Notes under the pieces: generated by a model
What the model was told of the DNA's origin: nothing
The model's input: the letters and a program-made list of their open reading frames with translations, nothing else
The model's database searches: none
Shown here: one piece after another, positions 27,089-35,556 of the stretch
Layout: every line of letters begins with the position of its first letter
Numbering within the stretch: position 1 is the first letter of the stretch
Made by a program: the position numbers and the translations under genes
Assembly (NCBI RefSeq): GCF_031326225.1
Contig: NZ_CP133720.1
Coordinates: 186,001-250,000, forward strand
Direction: 5' to 3'
Length of the DNA stretch: 64,000 bases
Source of the DNA: Undibacterium cyanobacteriorum
GTDB taxonomy: Bacteria; Pseudomonadota; Gammaproteobacteria; Burkholderiales; Burkholderiaceae_D

Positions 27089-27316
27089 ATGAGCAAGAAA
27101 TTCGTACTCGCCAGCAGTTTGATCTTGATGTCCTTTTCCGCATCCGCCAGCGGCTTATCGTGCGATGAACTGAAATCCACCATCGAGAAAAAATTAGAAG
27201 GCAAAGGCGTCAAAGGCTATACCCTCACTGTTCTCGATAAAGCCGCAGAAAGCAAAGCACGTGTGGTGGGTAGTTGCGAGGGGGGGAGTAAGAAGATTGT
27301 TTATGAAAGAAAATAA
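27089..27316 (+). CDS. DUF1161-family periplasmic protein
   Basis: A 75-residue exported protein. GATAGGAGCAAGC precedes the ATG at 27089. Signal peptide KKFVLASSLILMSFSASASG, then the family core LSCDELKSTIEKKLEGKGVKGYTLTVLDK...VVGSCEGGSKKIVYERK with two conserved cysteines likely to form a disulfide. The DUF1161 (YgiW/YdeI-unrelated) family is of unknown function. Monocistronic, with a terminator 57 bp downstream. Confidence 0.9.
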   Translation: MSKKFVLASSLILMSFSASASGLSCDELKSTIEKKLEGKGVKGYTLTVLDKAAESKARVVGSCEGGSKKIVYERK

Positions 27317-27372
27317 ATAAGCTAAGTGGCGCTTATTTGCGCTTATTTCTGTTTTCTTTTGTTTTACTGGAG

Positions 27373-27407
27373 AAGGACAAACCAATTCGTTTTGGTTTGT
27401 CCTTTTT
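27373..27407 (+). terminator. Rho-independent terminator after the DUF1161 gene
   Basis: Perfect 13-bp stem (27373-27385 with 27392-27404; core GGACAAACCAA / TTGGTTTGTCC), 6-nt loop and a T tract. Confidence 0.9.
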
Positions 27408-27429
27408 GCTTTTTCTTGAGACCGAACGC

Positions 27430-28113
27430 CTACTTCTTACGCAAATCATCTATTAAACGACCAGCCGCTTTGGCGGCTTCTTCGTGGCTGACTTCTGACC
27501 ATGATTCGTTTAAGGCTTCTTGCTGCCATTGTTGAATAGGTGCTTGTTGCAGCATGTGCTGTACATAGGCCCCAGCTTTGGCATTGACTGGTAAGCCATA
27601 AGTTTGGATGCGGAAGATCACGGGGGCGAAGAAGGCGTCGATGGCGGTGAAGCGGTCGCCTGCTAAGAAAGGTCCGCCGAACTTGTCGAGACCTTCGCTC
27701 CATAATTCACTAATACGCGCCAAATCGCTTTTCACACCTTCAGGGATGGCGTCGATATGAATGCGCAGGCCGACGTGCATCGGGCACACACCGCGTAAAT
27801 TGCTGAAACCAGAATGCATCTCGGCGGCAGCGCAACGGGCCCAGATTTTTGCTTTGTCTTCACTTGGCCACACGCCGGGATGGCGATCGGCCAAGAATTC
27901 GGTGATGCCGAGAGAGTCCCACACGATCGTTTCACCATCGTGCAGGCATGGAACTTTTCCCGCTGGATTGAATTGTCGAAAGCTGGCCCAATTGCTCGGC
28001 GCTTCGAAGTTCACGACCTTCTCTTGAAAAGGAATATTCAGCGCGCGCATCAAAGCCCAAGGACGTAAAGACCATGAGGAGTAAGTTTTATTAGCGATGT
28101 AGAGTGTGTACAT
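27430..28113 (-). CDS. glutathione S-transferase
   Basis: A 227-residue GST. The thioredoxin-like N-terminal domain begins MYTLYIANKTYSSWSLRPW, with Ser residues at the usual catalytic position, NPAGKVPCL (the cis-Pro glutathione-binding turn) and WDSLGITEFLADRHP (the E/S-x-x-I-x-x-Y-like segment). The helical C-terminal domain includes FLAGDRFTAIDAFFAPVIFR (D-x-x-x-A). It detoxifies electrophiles with glutathione. The upstream FtrA-like regulator on the same strand ends 71 bp before its start and may share its control. Confidence 0.93.
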   Translation of the reverse strand: MYTLYIANKTYSSWSLRPWALMRALNIPFQEKVVNFEAPSNWASFRQFNPAGKVPCLHDGETIVWDSLGITEFLADRHPGVWPSEDKAKIWARCAAAEMHSGFSNLRGVCPMHVGLRIHIDAIPEGVKSDLARISELWSEGLDKFGGPFLAGDRFTAIDAFFAPVIFRIQTYGLPVNAKAGAYVQHMLQQAPIQQWQQEALNESWSEVSHEEAAKAAGRLIDDLRKK

Positions 28114-28184
28114 ATTGTGATTTTCTTCGAATGAGAGACAGATTGAGAGCGATAAAAGGTGTCAGTAACACTAGCATAATCCAA

Positions 28185-29183
28185 TCAAACGATCGGTGTG
28201 GAAAATTGTTTGCGGTAAGCAGTGGGCGAGGTTTGTGTAATGCGTCGGAAATGACGACGGAAAGATTCCTCTGAGCCAAAACCCGTCATCTCACTGATTT
28301 GTGCAAGACTATGCTGTGAACTCTCCAGTAAATCTTTCGCGCAAGCGACGCGTTCACGCAGCAACCATTCATAGGGTGAAAAACCGGTCAGCTCGCTAAA
28401 ATGTCTTTGCAGGCTGCGGGTGCTCATGGCGGCTCGCTCAGCCAAGTCAGCTAGGCGGTAATCGAGCTCGGGGCGTTGGCGTAATTCATCGAGCAATTTA
28501 CTCAAACGACCTCGCTCATCTTCTGGCACTGGGCGTGGTACAAATTGCGCCTGACCGCCTTCGCGATGTGGAGGGATCACCAAACGCTGCGCGACCAAGT
28601 TGGCGACCTTGACGCCATAGTCTTTACGTACTAAATACAGCAGCATATCCAAGCCTGCGGCGGATCCCGCTGAAGTAATGACTTGTCCTTGATCGATATA
28701 CAAAGCATCGGCTTCCACTTGAACTTGCGGATAGCGTTTGGCTAAGGTCTCGGCATAGCGCCAATGGGTGGTCACGCGCTTACCATCCAAAATTCCAGCC
28801 GCCGCTAATACAAAAACACCTGAGCAGATACTGCAGAAACGCGCGCCCCTTTGATAGGCGCTGCGAATTTTTTTGATTAAAGCGTGGGGAACCTCCACCT
28901 CAGCACCACGCCAACCCGGGATGATGATGGTGTCGGCATGGTCAAACAATCGCAAAGTGTAAGGCGCCTCGACCGTAATGCCGCCAGCAGCGCGTATTTT
29001 GCCGGGCTCTGCAGCACAGACGTCAAATTGATACCAATCGACGCCGAGCTCAGGTCGATCAAGCGCGAATACTTCAACGGTGCAGCCAAATTCAAAGGTG
29101 CACAGTTGATCATAAGCGAGTGCGACCACGCGGTGTTTTGCGGCTTGAACAGGCGCCTGAGTTTGCTTGAGCTGATTTCGCAT
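28185..29183 (-). CDS. ftrA: FtrA/GlxA-type AraC regulator with DJ-1/PfpI domain
   Basis: A 332-residue regulator. The N-terminal DJ-1/PfpI domain (about residues 18-190) includes the elbow ARFCSICSGVFVLAAAG. The C-terminal AraC double helix-turn-helix includes LADLAERAAMSTRSLQRHFSELTGFSPYEWL and QISEMTGFGSEESFRRHFRRITQTSPTAYRKQF. This architecture is known from FtrA/GlxA-type activators; the DJ-1 domain probably senses a small molecule. Located next to a GST gene on the same strand and a MAPEG gene divergently. Confidence 0.9.
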   Translation of the reverse strand: MRNQLKQTQAPVQAAKHRVVALAYDQLCTFEFGCTVEVFALDRPELGVDWYQFDVCAAEPGKIRAAGGITVEAPYTLRLFDHADTIIIPGWRGAEVEVPHALIKKIRSAYQRGARFCSICSGVFVLAAAGILDGKRVTTHWRYAETLAKRYPQVQVEADALYIDQGQVITSAGSAAGLDMLLYLVRKDYGVKVANLVAQRLVIPPHREGGQAQFVPRPVPEDERGRLSKLLDELRQRPELDYRLADLAERAAMSTRSLQRHFSELTGFSPYEWLLRERVACAKDLLESSQHSLAQISEMTGFGSEESFRRHFRRITQTSPTAYRKQFSTPIV

Positions 29184-29507
29184 GTTGCTGTGTCTCTGTC
29201 AAACCGATGTGACTTGTGTATGGTTGGTTTGTAGATTGTCTGTAGATCTTGTGGCGTAATCTGCATGTTAGCACTGATTTAGCCAAAACGTATGCACCTG
29301 CCAAGTTGGTATCGAATAGCGTGGCGTTGACCACCTTGTGCTCCGAAAAAACGAGATGCAAATTTTGAACTACAATCGTGCTAAGGTAGTGGCTCAACGT
29401 GAGCAAAGCGCTTGGCACTACTGATTCATGTAACTATTCCGCTGCAACTCCGCTAAAACCTAGTTAAAACACAACGTAAAACTAGTTACCGAAAAAAGGA
29501 AGTTTCC
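29184..29507. other. divergent intergenic region ftrA / MAPEG
   Basis: 324 bp without a gene. It must hold the promoters of the regulator and the MAPEG gene. I see a direct CTAGTTA pair near the right end (around 29458-29490) but no confident box pair or operator. Confidence 0.4.
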
Positions 29508-29903
29508 ATGCACGTATTACCACTCTATGCCGCTGTCTTAGGATTGATTTATGTTGGACTCAGTTTCCGCACGATCGGCTTACGTCGCAAGCTGCGACTT
29601 TCACTCGGTGATGGTGGCGACAAGGCCTTAAATCGCGCCATTCGTGTGCATAGCAATTTTGCTGAATACGTGCCACTCGCCTTGATTTTGTTGTTCCTGT
29701 TGGAATCGCAGGCTTATTCACGCGTCTTAGTCCATATCTTTGCGAGCATGTTGGTAGTGGGACGAGTTCTGCATGCTTATGGCGTCAGTCAGTTGAAGGA
29801 GAAGTTGATTTTTAGAACGACGGGCATGTTGTTAACTTTGTTCTCCCTCATTTTTACTTGCCTCGTCTTGTTGTACACTGTGTATGAGGGCACCGCGGTG
29901 TAA
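29508..29903 (+). CDS. MAPEG-family membrane protein
   Basis: A 131-residue protein with four membrane helices. RAIRVHSNFAEYVPLALILLFLLESQ is the strongly conserved R-x-H-x-N-x-x-E-x-x-P motif of bacterial YecN-like MAPEG proteins, and VVGRVLHAYGVSQ is the second conserved block. AAAAAAGGAAGTTTCC precedes the start. Relatives bind glutathione; adjacency to GST and FtrA-like genes supports a detoxification role but does not prove it. Second copy at 8378 is distinct in sequence. Confidence 0.92.
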   Translation: MHVLPLYAAVLGLIYVGLSFRTIGLRRKLRLSLGDGGDKALNRAIRVHSNFAEYVPLALILLFLLESQAYSRVLVHIFASMLVVGRVLHAYGVSQLKEKLIFRTTGMLLTLFSLIFTCLVLLYTVYEGTAV

Positions 29904-30007
29904 TGATTCACTTGTGGGCGCTCTTGTAAGAAGGAGCGCCACGACAACATCACTACTACAAGAATCAATGGCGCCATCACACAAAATCAAAAAATGGGAG
30001 ACTCAAG

Positions 30008-30391
30008 ATGAATCTACGAACAATACTTGTCGGAACTTTGTTAGGAAGCCTTAGCATGGTCGCATCAGCGCAAAACGATTGGAAAGCAAGTGCGACTGAG
30101 GTGAAAGCCAACCATCCCTTAGTACAACAATTCCAGGGCTGTGTCAGTGCAGTAGGTCTGAACGTCGAGCTGCCTCTGCTAGAGAAAGCACCTAAGCTCG
30201 ATCCTAAAGCCACCTACTTGCGTCTCAATGACGTGGGACGTATCCGCGATGGTTACATACACACGCTGTATGTCAGCCAAGATCAGAAGACCATGTACAT
30301 CATTCAAGCGGGCGGCTTGGCGGGGACTCAAAAAATGTTTGGTCCCCTCGATGCAGCGATGAAATGTCCAAAAAATCCTGACGCGAAGTAG
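30008..30391 (+). CDS. periplasmic protein of unknown function
   Basis: A 127-residue protein with a signal peptide (MNLRTILVGTLLGSLSMVASAQ, cut after SAQ or ASA). The mature part has two cysteines (GCVSAVG and MKCPKN) that could pair, a YLRLNDVGRIRDGYIHTLYV stretch and a GG-L-A-G-T motif. I do not recognise a family. It stands between the MAPEG gene and the GNAT gene, with gaps of about 105-125 bp, so probably a single transcription unit. Export is the only firm statement. Confidence 0.65.
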   Translation: MNLRTILVGTLLGSLSMVASAQNDWKASATEVKANHPLVQQFQGCVSAVGLNVELPLLEKAPKLDPKATYLRLNDVGRIRDGYIHTLYVSQDQKTMYIIQAGGLAGTQKMFGPLDAAMKCPKNPDAK

Positions 30392-30483
30392 CTCGCGACA
30401 AAATTATCTTCGCTTGATGGCGGTTGTCACCGACAAGAGCATTTTCCTCAAAGCTGGTACTGCGGTGACTGAATGCGCCGCAG

Positions 30484-30489
30484 TATAAT
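30484..30489 (+). promoter_or_regulatory. candidate -10 box of the GNAT gene
   Basis: TATAAT lies 28 bp before the GNAT start codon; no good -35 box at normal spacing, so it might depend on another feature. Confidence 0.3.
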
Positions 30490-30517
30490 GCGCACTTTTT
30501 GAATCTCTCGCACCATC

Positions 30518-31039
30518 ATGGAACTCGCCTTGCAATTTCGTAGAGCCACCCTCGCCGACGCCGCCGCCTTAGCCGACATCGCTCGAGAAACCTTCGTCGA
30601 TACTTATGGACCGTATACCGATCCCGAAGACGTGCGTCTGCATTGCGAAAAATCCTTCAGTGTCGAACAACAAAGCAAAGAAATTGCCGACCCCAATTAT
30701 CACGTGCTGCTGTGCTACCAAGACGATCAACTGATCGCCTTCACGCAGGTCGTCAAACGTGATCCGCCAGAATGCATCAAACAGGACAATACGATTTGTC
30801 TGTATCGCTATTACGTCAAAAAAGCATGGCACGGCAAAGGGATCGCTACGCCGCTATTAGAACAAATCGAACAACTCGCCCGCGATGCCGGCGCCAACTA
30901 TCTCTGGCTCAGCATGTGGGCCCCGAACCAACGCGCCAAAGCTTATTATCTCAAAGTGGGTTTCGAGGAAGTCGGCTTGATGGAGTATCACTTCGGCACC
31001 AAGGTTGAGCAGGACTTGGTGTTGATGAAGGCGCTGTGA
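30518..31039 (+). CDS. GNAT-family N-acetyltransferase
   Basis: A 173-residue acetyltransferase. The acetyl-CoA-binding motif A is seen as YYVKKAWHGKGIATPLLEQIEQLARDAGANYLWLSMWAPNQRAKAYYLKVGFEEVG, with the GKG-x-A loop and the AKAYYLKVGF C-terminal segment. Short spacing (25 bp) to the downstream two-helix membrane protein gene suggests an operon. Substrate unknown. Confidence 0.9.
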   Translation: MELALQFRRATLADAAALADIARETFVDTYGPYTDPEDVRLHCEKSFSVEQQSKEIADPNYHVLLCYQDDQLIAFTQVVKRDPPECIKQDNTICLYRYYVKKAWHGKGIATPLLEQIEQLARDAGANYLWLSMWAPNQRAKAYYLKVGFEEVGLMEYHFGTKVEQDLVLMKAL

Positions 31040-31064
31040 AAAATTTGATCAAGAAAGAATATCG

Positions 31065-31355
31065 ATGTTGAAGAATTTGCAGACGAAAGACCGTGCGCTA
31101 TTTCTATTATTTGCGATCTTTTCAGCTGTTTGGCTGATCCTTGCTGTGGGCGCGGTTCTATTTCGTCAGGCCGATCATGCAGTGATTCAATCCTTGGCGG
31201 TGCCGCTTGTGATATTCGGCACCATCAGTCAACCGCAAGCGTTCAATGATCCCAGAGGCTTCTTTCTGCAAGCTTGGCCGGTAGTGACTAAGGCCTGTTA
31301 TACGTTGGCACTAATAGCCTTAGCTTTCCCACTGTGGGCCTTTTTGCTCAAGTAG
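31065..31355 (+). CDS. small two-helix membrane protein, unknown
   Basis: A 96-residue protein with two hydrophobic helices (about residues 11-33 and 73-95) joined by a loop containing FRQADHA and NDPRGFFLQAW. It sits between the GNAT gene (25 bp upstream) and a Tat-exported protein (15 bp downstream), so the three genes may be one transcript. I do not recognise the family. Confidence 0.6.
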   Translation: MLKNLQTKDRALFLLFAIFSAVWLILAVGAVLFRQADHAVIQSLAVPLVIFGTISQPQAFNDPRGFFLQAWPVVTKACYTLALIALAFPLWAFLLK

Positions 31356-31370
31356 ACATCACGAAGCCGA

Positions 31371-33002
31371 ATGGACACTCAAAGAAAAATCGACCCGCTA
31401 AGGCGAACAACACTGAAAGTGCTAGGGATTACATCGCTTGCACCCTTGCAAGTACATGCGATAGATGAGGGTTTTATTCTGCATGCTAGGTCCTTGTACG
31501 ATCCATTGACCATATTTTTGGCGGACCTGCTCAAACGGGCTTACGCAAAGCTTGACGTGGCGGCCAACGTAAAGCCGTTAGAGGTTGGGCGAGCAATGCA
31601 GAAGCGGACATTCCCGGGGATGCCAAAAACGGCCAAGAAGTACGCCTTCGCAGGGATTACGTGGTCGTATAGTAAAACACCGAATATTCCTGATTTGGTA
31701 AGGCTTGAAGCGGCCATTTTTGTTGACGAAGTTGCTATCCTCGTTCGTAAGAAGAGCTTGGGAGAACGCCAAACCCAAGCTCTCGGCAATCTAAAAATAT
31801 GTGCCGACAAACAGCTCTCGGATTCGGAACTTTTTATTGATTCAACTCGAACAGTCAAGATCCATAGTTTTAGATCGATCCGCTCATCTTTTGTGCAATT
31901 GAAGAACGGCGAATGTGATGCCGTAATTGCCAGTAAGGTTTCAATCGAATGTGAGTTGAAACGATTTGCCGCAAGAGCTCAATTAGATCCTAAGGACTTC
32001 GTTGAATTACCAAATGTCAGTTGGAAACTGCCTGTCTATCATTTTCTTTTCTCAGAGTCTGCTGAGTTTTTGCCAAGTCTACAAACTGTCATTGCAGATG
32101 AATCTTGGTCCGTTATGCAAAGGCAGGCTATAGAGCAATTCAAGACATCATTACCTGCAATTGCTGGCAGTGCGGATAGCCTTGCGACGACCCCAGAAGA
32201 TTTTTATCCGCTTCTGACGATGCGACCACTTCCTTATTCCATGGCGATCACACATCAGGGGGCAATTGATGCAGGGTGGTTATCGAATGAATATACAACT
32301 TTAATAGTTCTGCTAGAAGGTGGATGGTCTTGGAACAAACCTGGTTTCCAAACGACTTACCAAGAACTTTTGAAAGAACTCAGTGATTTGCAAAACCAAA
32401 GTTGGGATCAATATACTTACCCAGCACTACATGAGGTTTATTCAAAGCCCTTGTCTCAACGTAAAACGATGTTTTCGGGAAATGTGGAATATGCCTATGT
32501 GTGGGAGCTGGCTCGACACATCAATCTTCAAGACTTTTATGAGGTGCTGAGCTTTTACGAGTCGACCCTAGGTCAAAAGTTTCTCAAATTTCTCGATTTC
32601 TTGGTTCGAAGTTTGCAGCAACTTCGTATTGCTAAAAGCAAACAGGAGTTAGGGTTTCCAAGTTCCCCTGAGGTTAGCCAAAAGACTGATTGGAACGGTT
32701 CTCAGCACGAATTTGAACGGCTCTCCTTCGAAATTGTCGCTGGTCATAAAGATTACGCTTATTACCTCAATTATGCGCATCTAGTACCCGGTCTTTTGGA
32801 GAAATTTACTTCTCTAATGACCGATAGTGAGAAAGCAAGTGCATTGACGTTTTTGCAGTCGAAGGCGGCAAGGGGCGAGATCGAAGCCTACGGTAAGTCT
32901 TTTTGGGCACCAATCGGACAAGCGCTTGTTGATGCAGAGCGTAAGAGTGGATTGAGTGAAAAAATAAAGGGGCTGAAATCCAAGTGGGCCTATCGAAAGT
33001 AG
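31371..33002 (+). CDS. Tat-exported protein with solute-binding-like N-terminal half, unknown C-terminal half
   Basis: A 543-residue protein starting MDTQRKIDPLRRTTLKVLGITSLAPLQVHA, a twin-arginine signal peptide (RRTTLKV). Residues about 30-270 resemble a type-2 periplasmic solute-binding fold (EGFILHARSLYDPLTIFLADLLKRAYA, KNGECDAVIASKVSIECELKRF), as in amino-acid-binding proteins. Residues about 280-543 are helical and Trp/Tyr-rich (DAGWLSNEYTTLIVLLEGGWSWNKPGF, HKDYAYYLNYAHLVPGLLEKF), unknown to me. Base composition looks more AT-rich than the flanking genes, suggesting transfer. It probably shares a transcript with the two genes before it. Confidence 0.75.
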   Translation: MDTQRKIDPLRRTTLKVLGITSLAPLQVHAIDEGFILHARSLYDPLTIFLADLLKRAYAKLDVAANVKPLEVGRAMQKRTFPGMPKTAKKYAFAGITWSYSKTPNIPDLVRLEAAIFVDEVAILVRKKSLGERQTQALGNLKICADKQLSDSELFIDSTRTVKIHSFRSIRSSFVQLKNGECDAVIASKVSIECELKRFAARAQLDPKDFVELPNVSWKLPVYHFLFSESAEFLPSLQTVIADESWSVMQRQAIEQFKTSLPAIAGSADSLATTPEDFYPLLTMRPLPYSMAITHQGAIDAGWLSNEYTTLIVLLEGGWSWNKPGFQTTYQELLKELSDLQNQSWDQYTYPALHEVYSKPLSQRKTMFSGNVEYAYVWELARHINLQDFYEVLSFYESTLGQKFLKFLDFLVRSLQQLRIAKSKQELGFPSSPEVSQKTDWNGSQHEFERLSFEIVAGHKDYAYYLNYAHLVPGLLEKFTSLMTDSEKASALTFLQSKAARGEIEAYGKSFWAPIGQALVDAERKSGLSEKIKGLKSKWAYRK

Positions 33003-33081
33003 ATTGTGCGGCCATTCGGTAGCAATGGTGTATACAGCGCATGTTGCTCAATGCTCGATTCCACAGCATTACAGAAAATTT

Positions 33082-33173
33082 GTAGGTTGGTGCTGAGCAA
33101 AGCGAAGCCCAACGCTCTGCCATCCCCGGCGCACATCAAAAGTTGGGCTTCATTGCATTCAGCGCCAACCTAC
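33082..33173. repeat. palindromic short element, copy A
   Basis: A 92-bp element with 32-bp imperfect inverted arms (33082-33113 and 33142-33173) reading GTAGGTTGG... and ...CCAACCTAC. Copies B (40131) and C (40585) share the same arms but different centres. A non-autonomous MITE- or REP-like element; no transposase in the window. Confidence 0.85.
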
Positions 33174-33350
33174 GTCATCGCCTTGAGGCTCACGACTCTT
33201 CGTTCACTTTCAAGGTCATCTCAAGTTACATTCATCGAAAAATATTTCGCCTCAAATTGCATGCCCTTCCTCAAATAGAAGCGATGCGCTGCTATAGTTG
33301 CTCAAATCTGCTGATTGGCGTATCCATGCTATCCCTTTTCAATCAAATTC
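33174..33350. other. intergenic remainder between copy A and DUF1348
   Basis: The gene-free stretch 33003-33350 consists of palindromic copy A plus this 177-bp AT-rich part, in which I see no further structure. Confidence 0.4.
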
Positions 33351-33845
33351 TTACAAACCCAATTCCGACAAGCTCGGATGTTCATCAGGCCGACGACCTT
33401 GTGGCCAACGGAATAAGCGTCGTTGTTCATTGATGGCGAGGTCGTTGATGCTGGCGTAACGTTTCTGCATCAGGCCATTATCGGCGAATTCCCAGTTTTC
33501 GTTGCCGTAGGAACGGAACCAATTGCCATCTTGATCGCACCATTCGTAGGCAAAGCGTACTGCGATGCGGTGGCTGTCATAGGCCCACACTTCTTTGATC
33601 AAGCGATATTCCATTTCCTTTTCCCATTTGCGGGTCAAGAATTCGCGGATTTGCTCGCGTCCTCGAATAAATTCATTGCGGTTACGCCACTGGCTATCGT
33701 GCGTGTAAGCCAGGGCCACGCGTTGCGGATCGCGCGAATTCCATGCATCTTCAGCAAAACGCACTTTTTGTATGGCAGTCTCTAAATTAAAGGGCGGTAA
33801 AGGTGGGCGGGCAGCTTCTGTGACTGTTGCGTCGACGGAGTTCAT
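33351..33845 (-). CDS. DUF1348 (SnoaL/NTF2-like) protein
   Basis: A 164-residue NTF2-fold protein. The family motifs are visible: VRFAEDAWNSRDPQRVALAYTHDSQWRNR, RGREQIREFLTRKWEKE, IAVRFAYEWCDQDGNWFRSYGNENWEF and RRLFRWPQGRRPDEHP. The DUF1348 family contains cone-shaped ligand-binding proteins without assigned reaction. AAAGGA precedes the start. Last gene of the minus-strand redox operon, 28 bp after the fusion gene. Confidence 0.93.
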   Translation of the reverse strand: MNSVDATVTEAARPPLPPFNLETAIQKVRFAEDAWNSRDPQRVALAYTHDSQWRNRNEFIRGREQIREFLTRKWEKEMEYRLIKEVWAYDSHRIAVRFAYEWCDQDGNWFRSYGNENWEFADNGLMQKRYASINDLAINEQRRLFRWPQGRRPDEHPSLSELGL

Positions 33846-33873
33846 AGAGTTTCCTTTCTAGGGCATACGTATT

Positions 33874-35505
33874 TTAGAGATCGAGGCTGAGCGAGTCGCC
33901 AAGGGCGCGCGAAACGCACGGGCAAAACAGCTTCTCGGTTTGTTTCTGATGAGCGTCTAATACAGCATCGCGGTGATCGACTTCGCCTGCCAATACCGGA
34001 ATCGCACAGGTGCCGCATTGTCCTGTGCCGCAACTGGAAGCGACTGGAATCTCGGCAGCTTCTAAGGCCTGTAGCACAGTTTGATCCGCGCTGACTTCGA
34101 TACTGCGTTGCGAGCGGCGTAAATGCAAAGTGATCGGTTTTTCATTGCTGATGGTGGTTGGTGTGAAGCGTTCGATATGCACACGCGACGGATCGATCTT
34201 CATTTGTCGCGAGAGTTGTAGCAACTCATCCAACATCGCTTGCGGACCGCAGGCATAGATGTCTGACGCATCGTCTAATGTTTCCAAAATTTCGGACATC
34301 GACAAACGCTGACCTTGATCACTGGCATAGCGCCGCAACGAAGTGCCAAATTCTCGCGACAAACGCCCGCCATAGGTCATTTCATTCTGCGAGCGTGCCG
34401 CGTAATGCATGGTGAATGGAACTTGCTGGGCCGCTAGTTGTTGGGCAATTGGTTTGATCGCCGTGATGCCGATTCCACCCGCAATTAAGACTGCAGGGCG
34501 ACTCGGCTTTTGGGTAACAAAATAATTGCGTGGCGGTGCGGCAAGCAAGCGGCGTCCCAAGCTGTAATGCTCGTGCACGAAGGCCGAACCGCCTTCTCCC
34601 TCCGTTTGCAAGCGTACAGCGATTTCATAAATGTCGCGCCGTGCTGGATTGGAGGCGATCGAATAGTGGCGTAAGGCGGCTTTCCCATTCTTCAGCAACA
34701 CAGGCAAGGCAAGATGCGCACCACCATCGACGGGCGGCAGATCTTGACCATCAACGGCACGCAATTCAATCGCCCGCACTAAAGGTGTGAGTTGACGTAC
34801 GCCGCTGACGATCAAGTCTAAAGCGGGTATCGCATGATCGCTCGGGCCACTGATGAATAGTTGATCAAGCGCCGCTTGCTCGCCATGTGTTTGCTTGACC
34901 TCAGTCGTTTTCACTAATTGAGTTTTGAGATCAGCGATCTCTGCTTGCATCGGCCCGACGAGAGTATCGATGTCGTTTTCGGTGTAACGAGCTGTAATGT
35001 GTTGTGGGCAGTTCCAATCCCAGGCCTCAACGCGAATCAGAAATGCACGTTCAATGCGCGCACGGTAGGCGGGCATTTCGAGACCGGCAATCACATCAGG
35101 CGCTTCACGTTCATGCACGATCTGCACACGTCCCCAAATCTTGAGACGGCGCTTTTCTTTGTAGTCCATCAAAATCAAAGCGATGCGATCATTCGCTAAT
35201 AAATTGCCGACGCTGATGTATTGACGATTCCCGCTAAAATCGGCAAAGCCTATTGTGTGCGCATCCAAGACTTTGAGAAAACCTGCGGGGCCGCCACGGT
35301 GCTGCACATAAGGCCAACCATCTTCATTCACGGTCGCTTGATAAAAGCTGTCACGCGCCTCGATAAATTCCGCTTCGCGTTCAGTGATTTCCGCACGCGC
35401 ATCCTCCGCCAATTCAAAGCCTTGATTCGCCTCGCGGCTACGATACAGACTCTGCGCCGCTTTGACGCTAGGAGTGAAGCTGATTGATGCGAAGGCGCGT
35501 GGCAT
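33874..35505 (-). CDS. PNPOx-like / VanB-type reductase / 2Fe-2S fusion protein
   Basis: A 543-residue three-part protein. Residues about 30-170 are pyridoxamine-phosphate-oxidase-like (FYQATVNEDGWPYVQHRGGPAGFLKVLD, IWGRVQIV). Residues about 230-440 are a ferredoxin-reductase module with LRHYSIASNP (RxYS flavin motif) and AGGIGITAIKPI (nicotinamide site). The C-terminus is a plant-type ferredoxin with CGTGQCGTC (C-x4-C-x2-C) and a fourth Cys in FCPCVS. It should move electrons from NAD(P)H via flavin to iron-sulfur, as in phthalate-dioxygenase and vanillate-demethylase reductases. Sixth gene of the redox operon. The electron acceptor is not evident. Confidence 0.92.
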   Translation of the reverse strand: MPRAFASISFTPSVKAAQSLYRSREANQGFELAEDARAEITEREAEFIEARDSFYQATVNEDGWPYVQHRGGPAGFLKVLDAHTIGFADFSGNRQYISVGNLLANDRIALILMDYKEKRRLKIWGRVQIVHEREAPDVIAGLEMPAYRARIERAFLIRVEAWDWNCPQHITARYTENDIDTLVGPMQAEIADLKTQLVKTTEVKQTHGEQAALDQLFISGPSDHAIPALDLIVSGVRQLTPLVRAIELRAVDGQDLPPVDGGAHLALPVLLKNGKAALRHYSIASNPARRDIYEIAVRLQTEGEGGSAFVHEHYSLGRRLLAAPPRNYFVTQKPSRPAVLIAGGIGITAIKPIAQQLAAQQVPFTMHYAARSQNEMTYGGRLSREFGTSLRRYASDQGQRLSMSEILETLDDASDIYACGPQAMLDELLQLSRQMKIDPSRVHIERFTPTTISNEKPITLHLRRSQRSIEVSADQTVLQALEAAEIPVASSCGTGQCGTCAIPVLAGEVDHRDAVLDAHQKQTEKLFCPCVSRALGDSLSLDL

Positions 35506-35556
35506 GATGAACCTCGTGAGGATAAAGAAACTTCTAAGAATGAATGTGGGTTTGTT

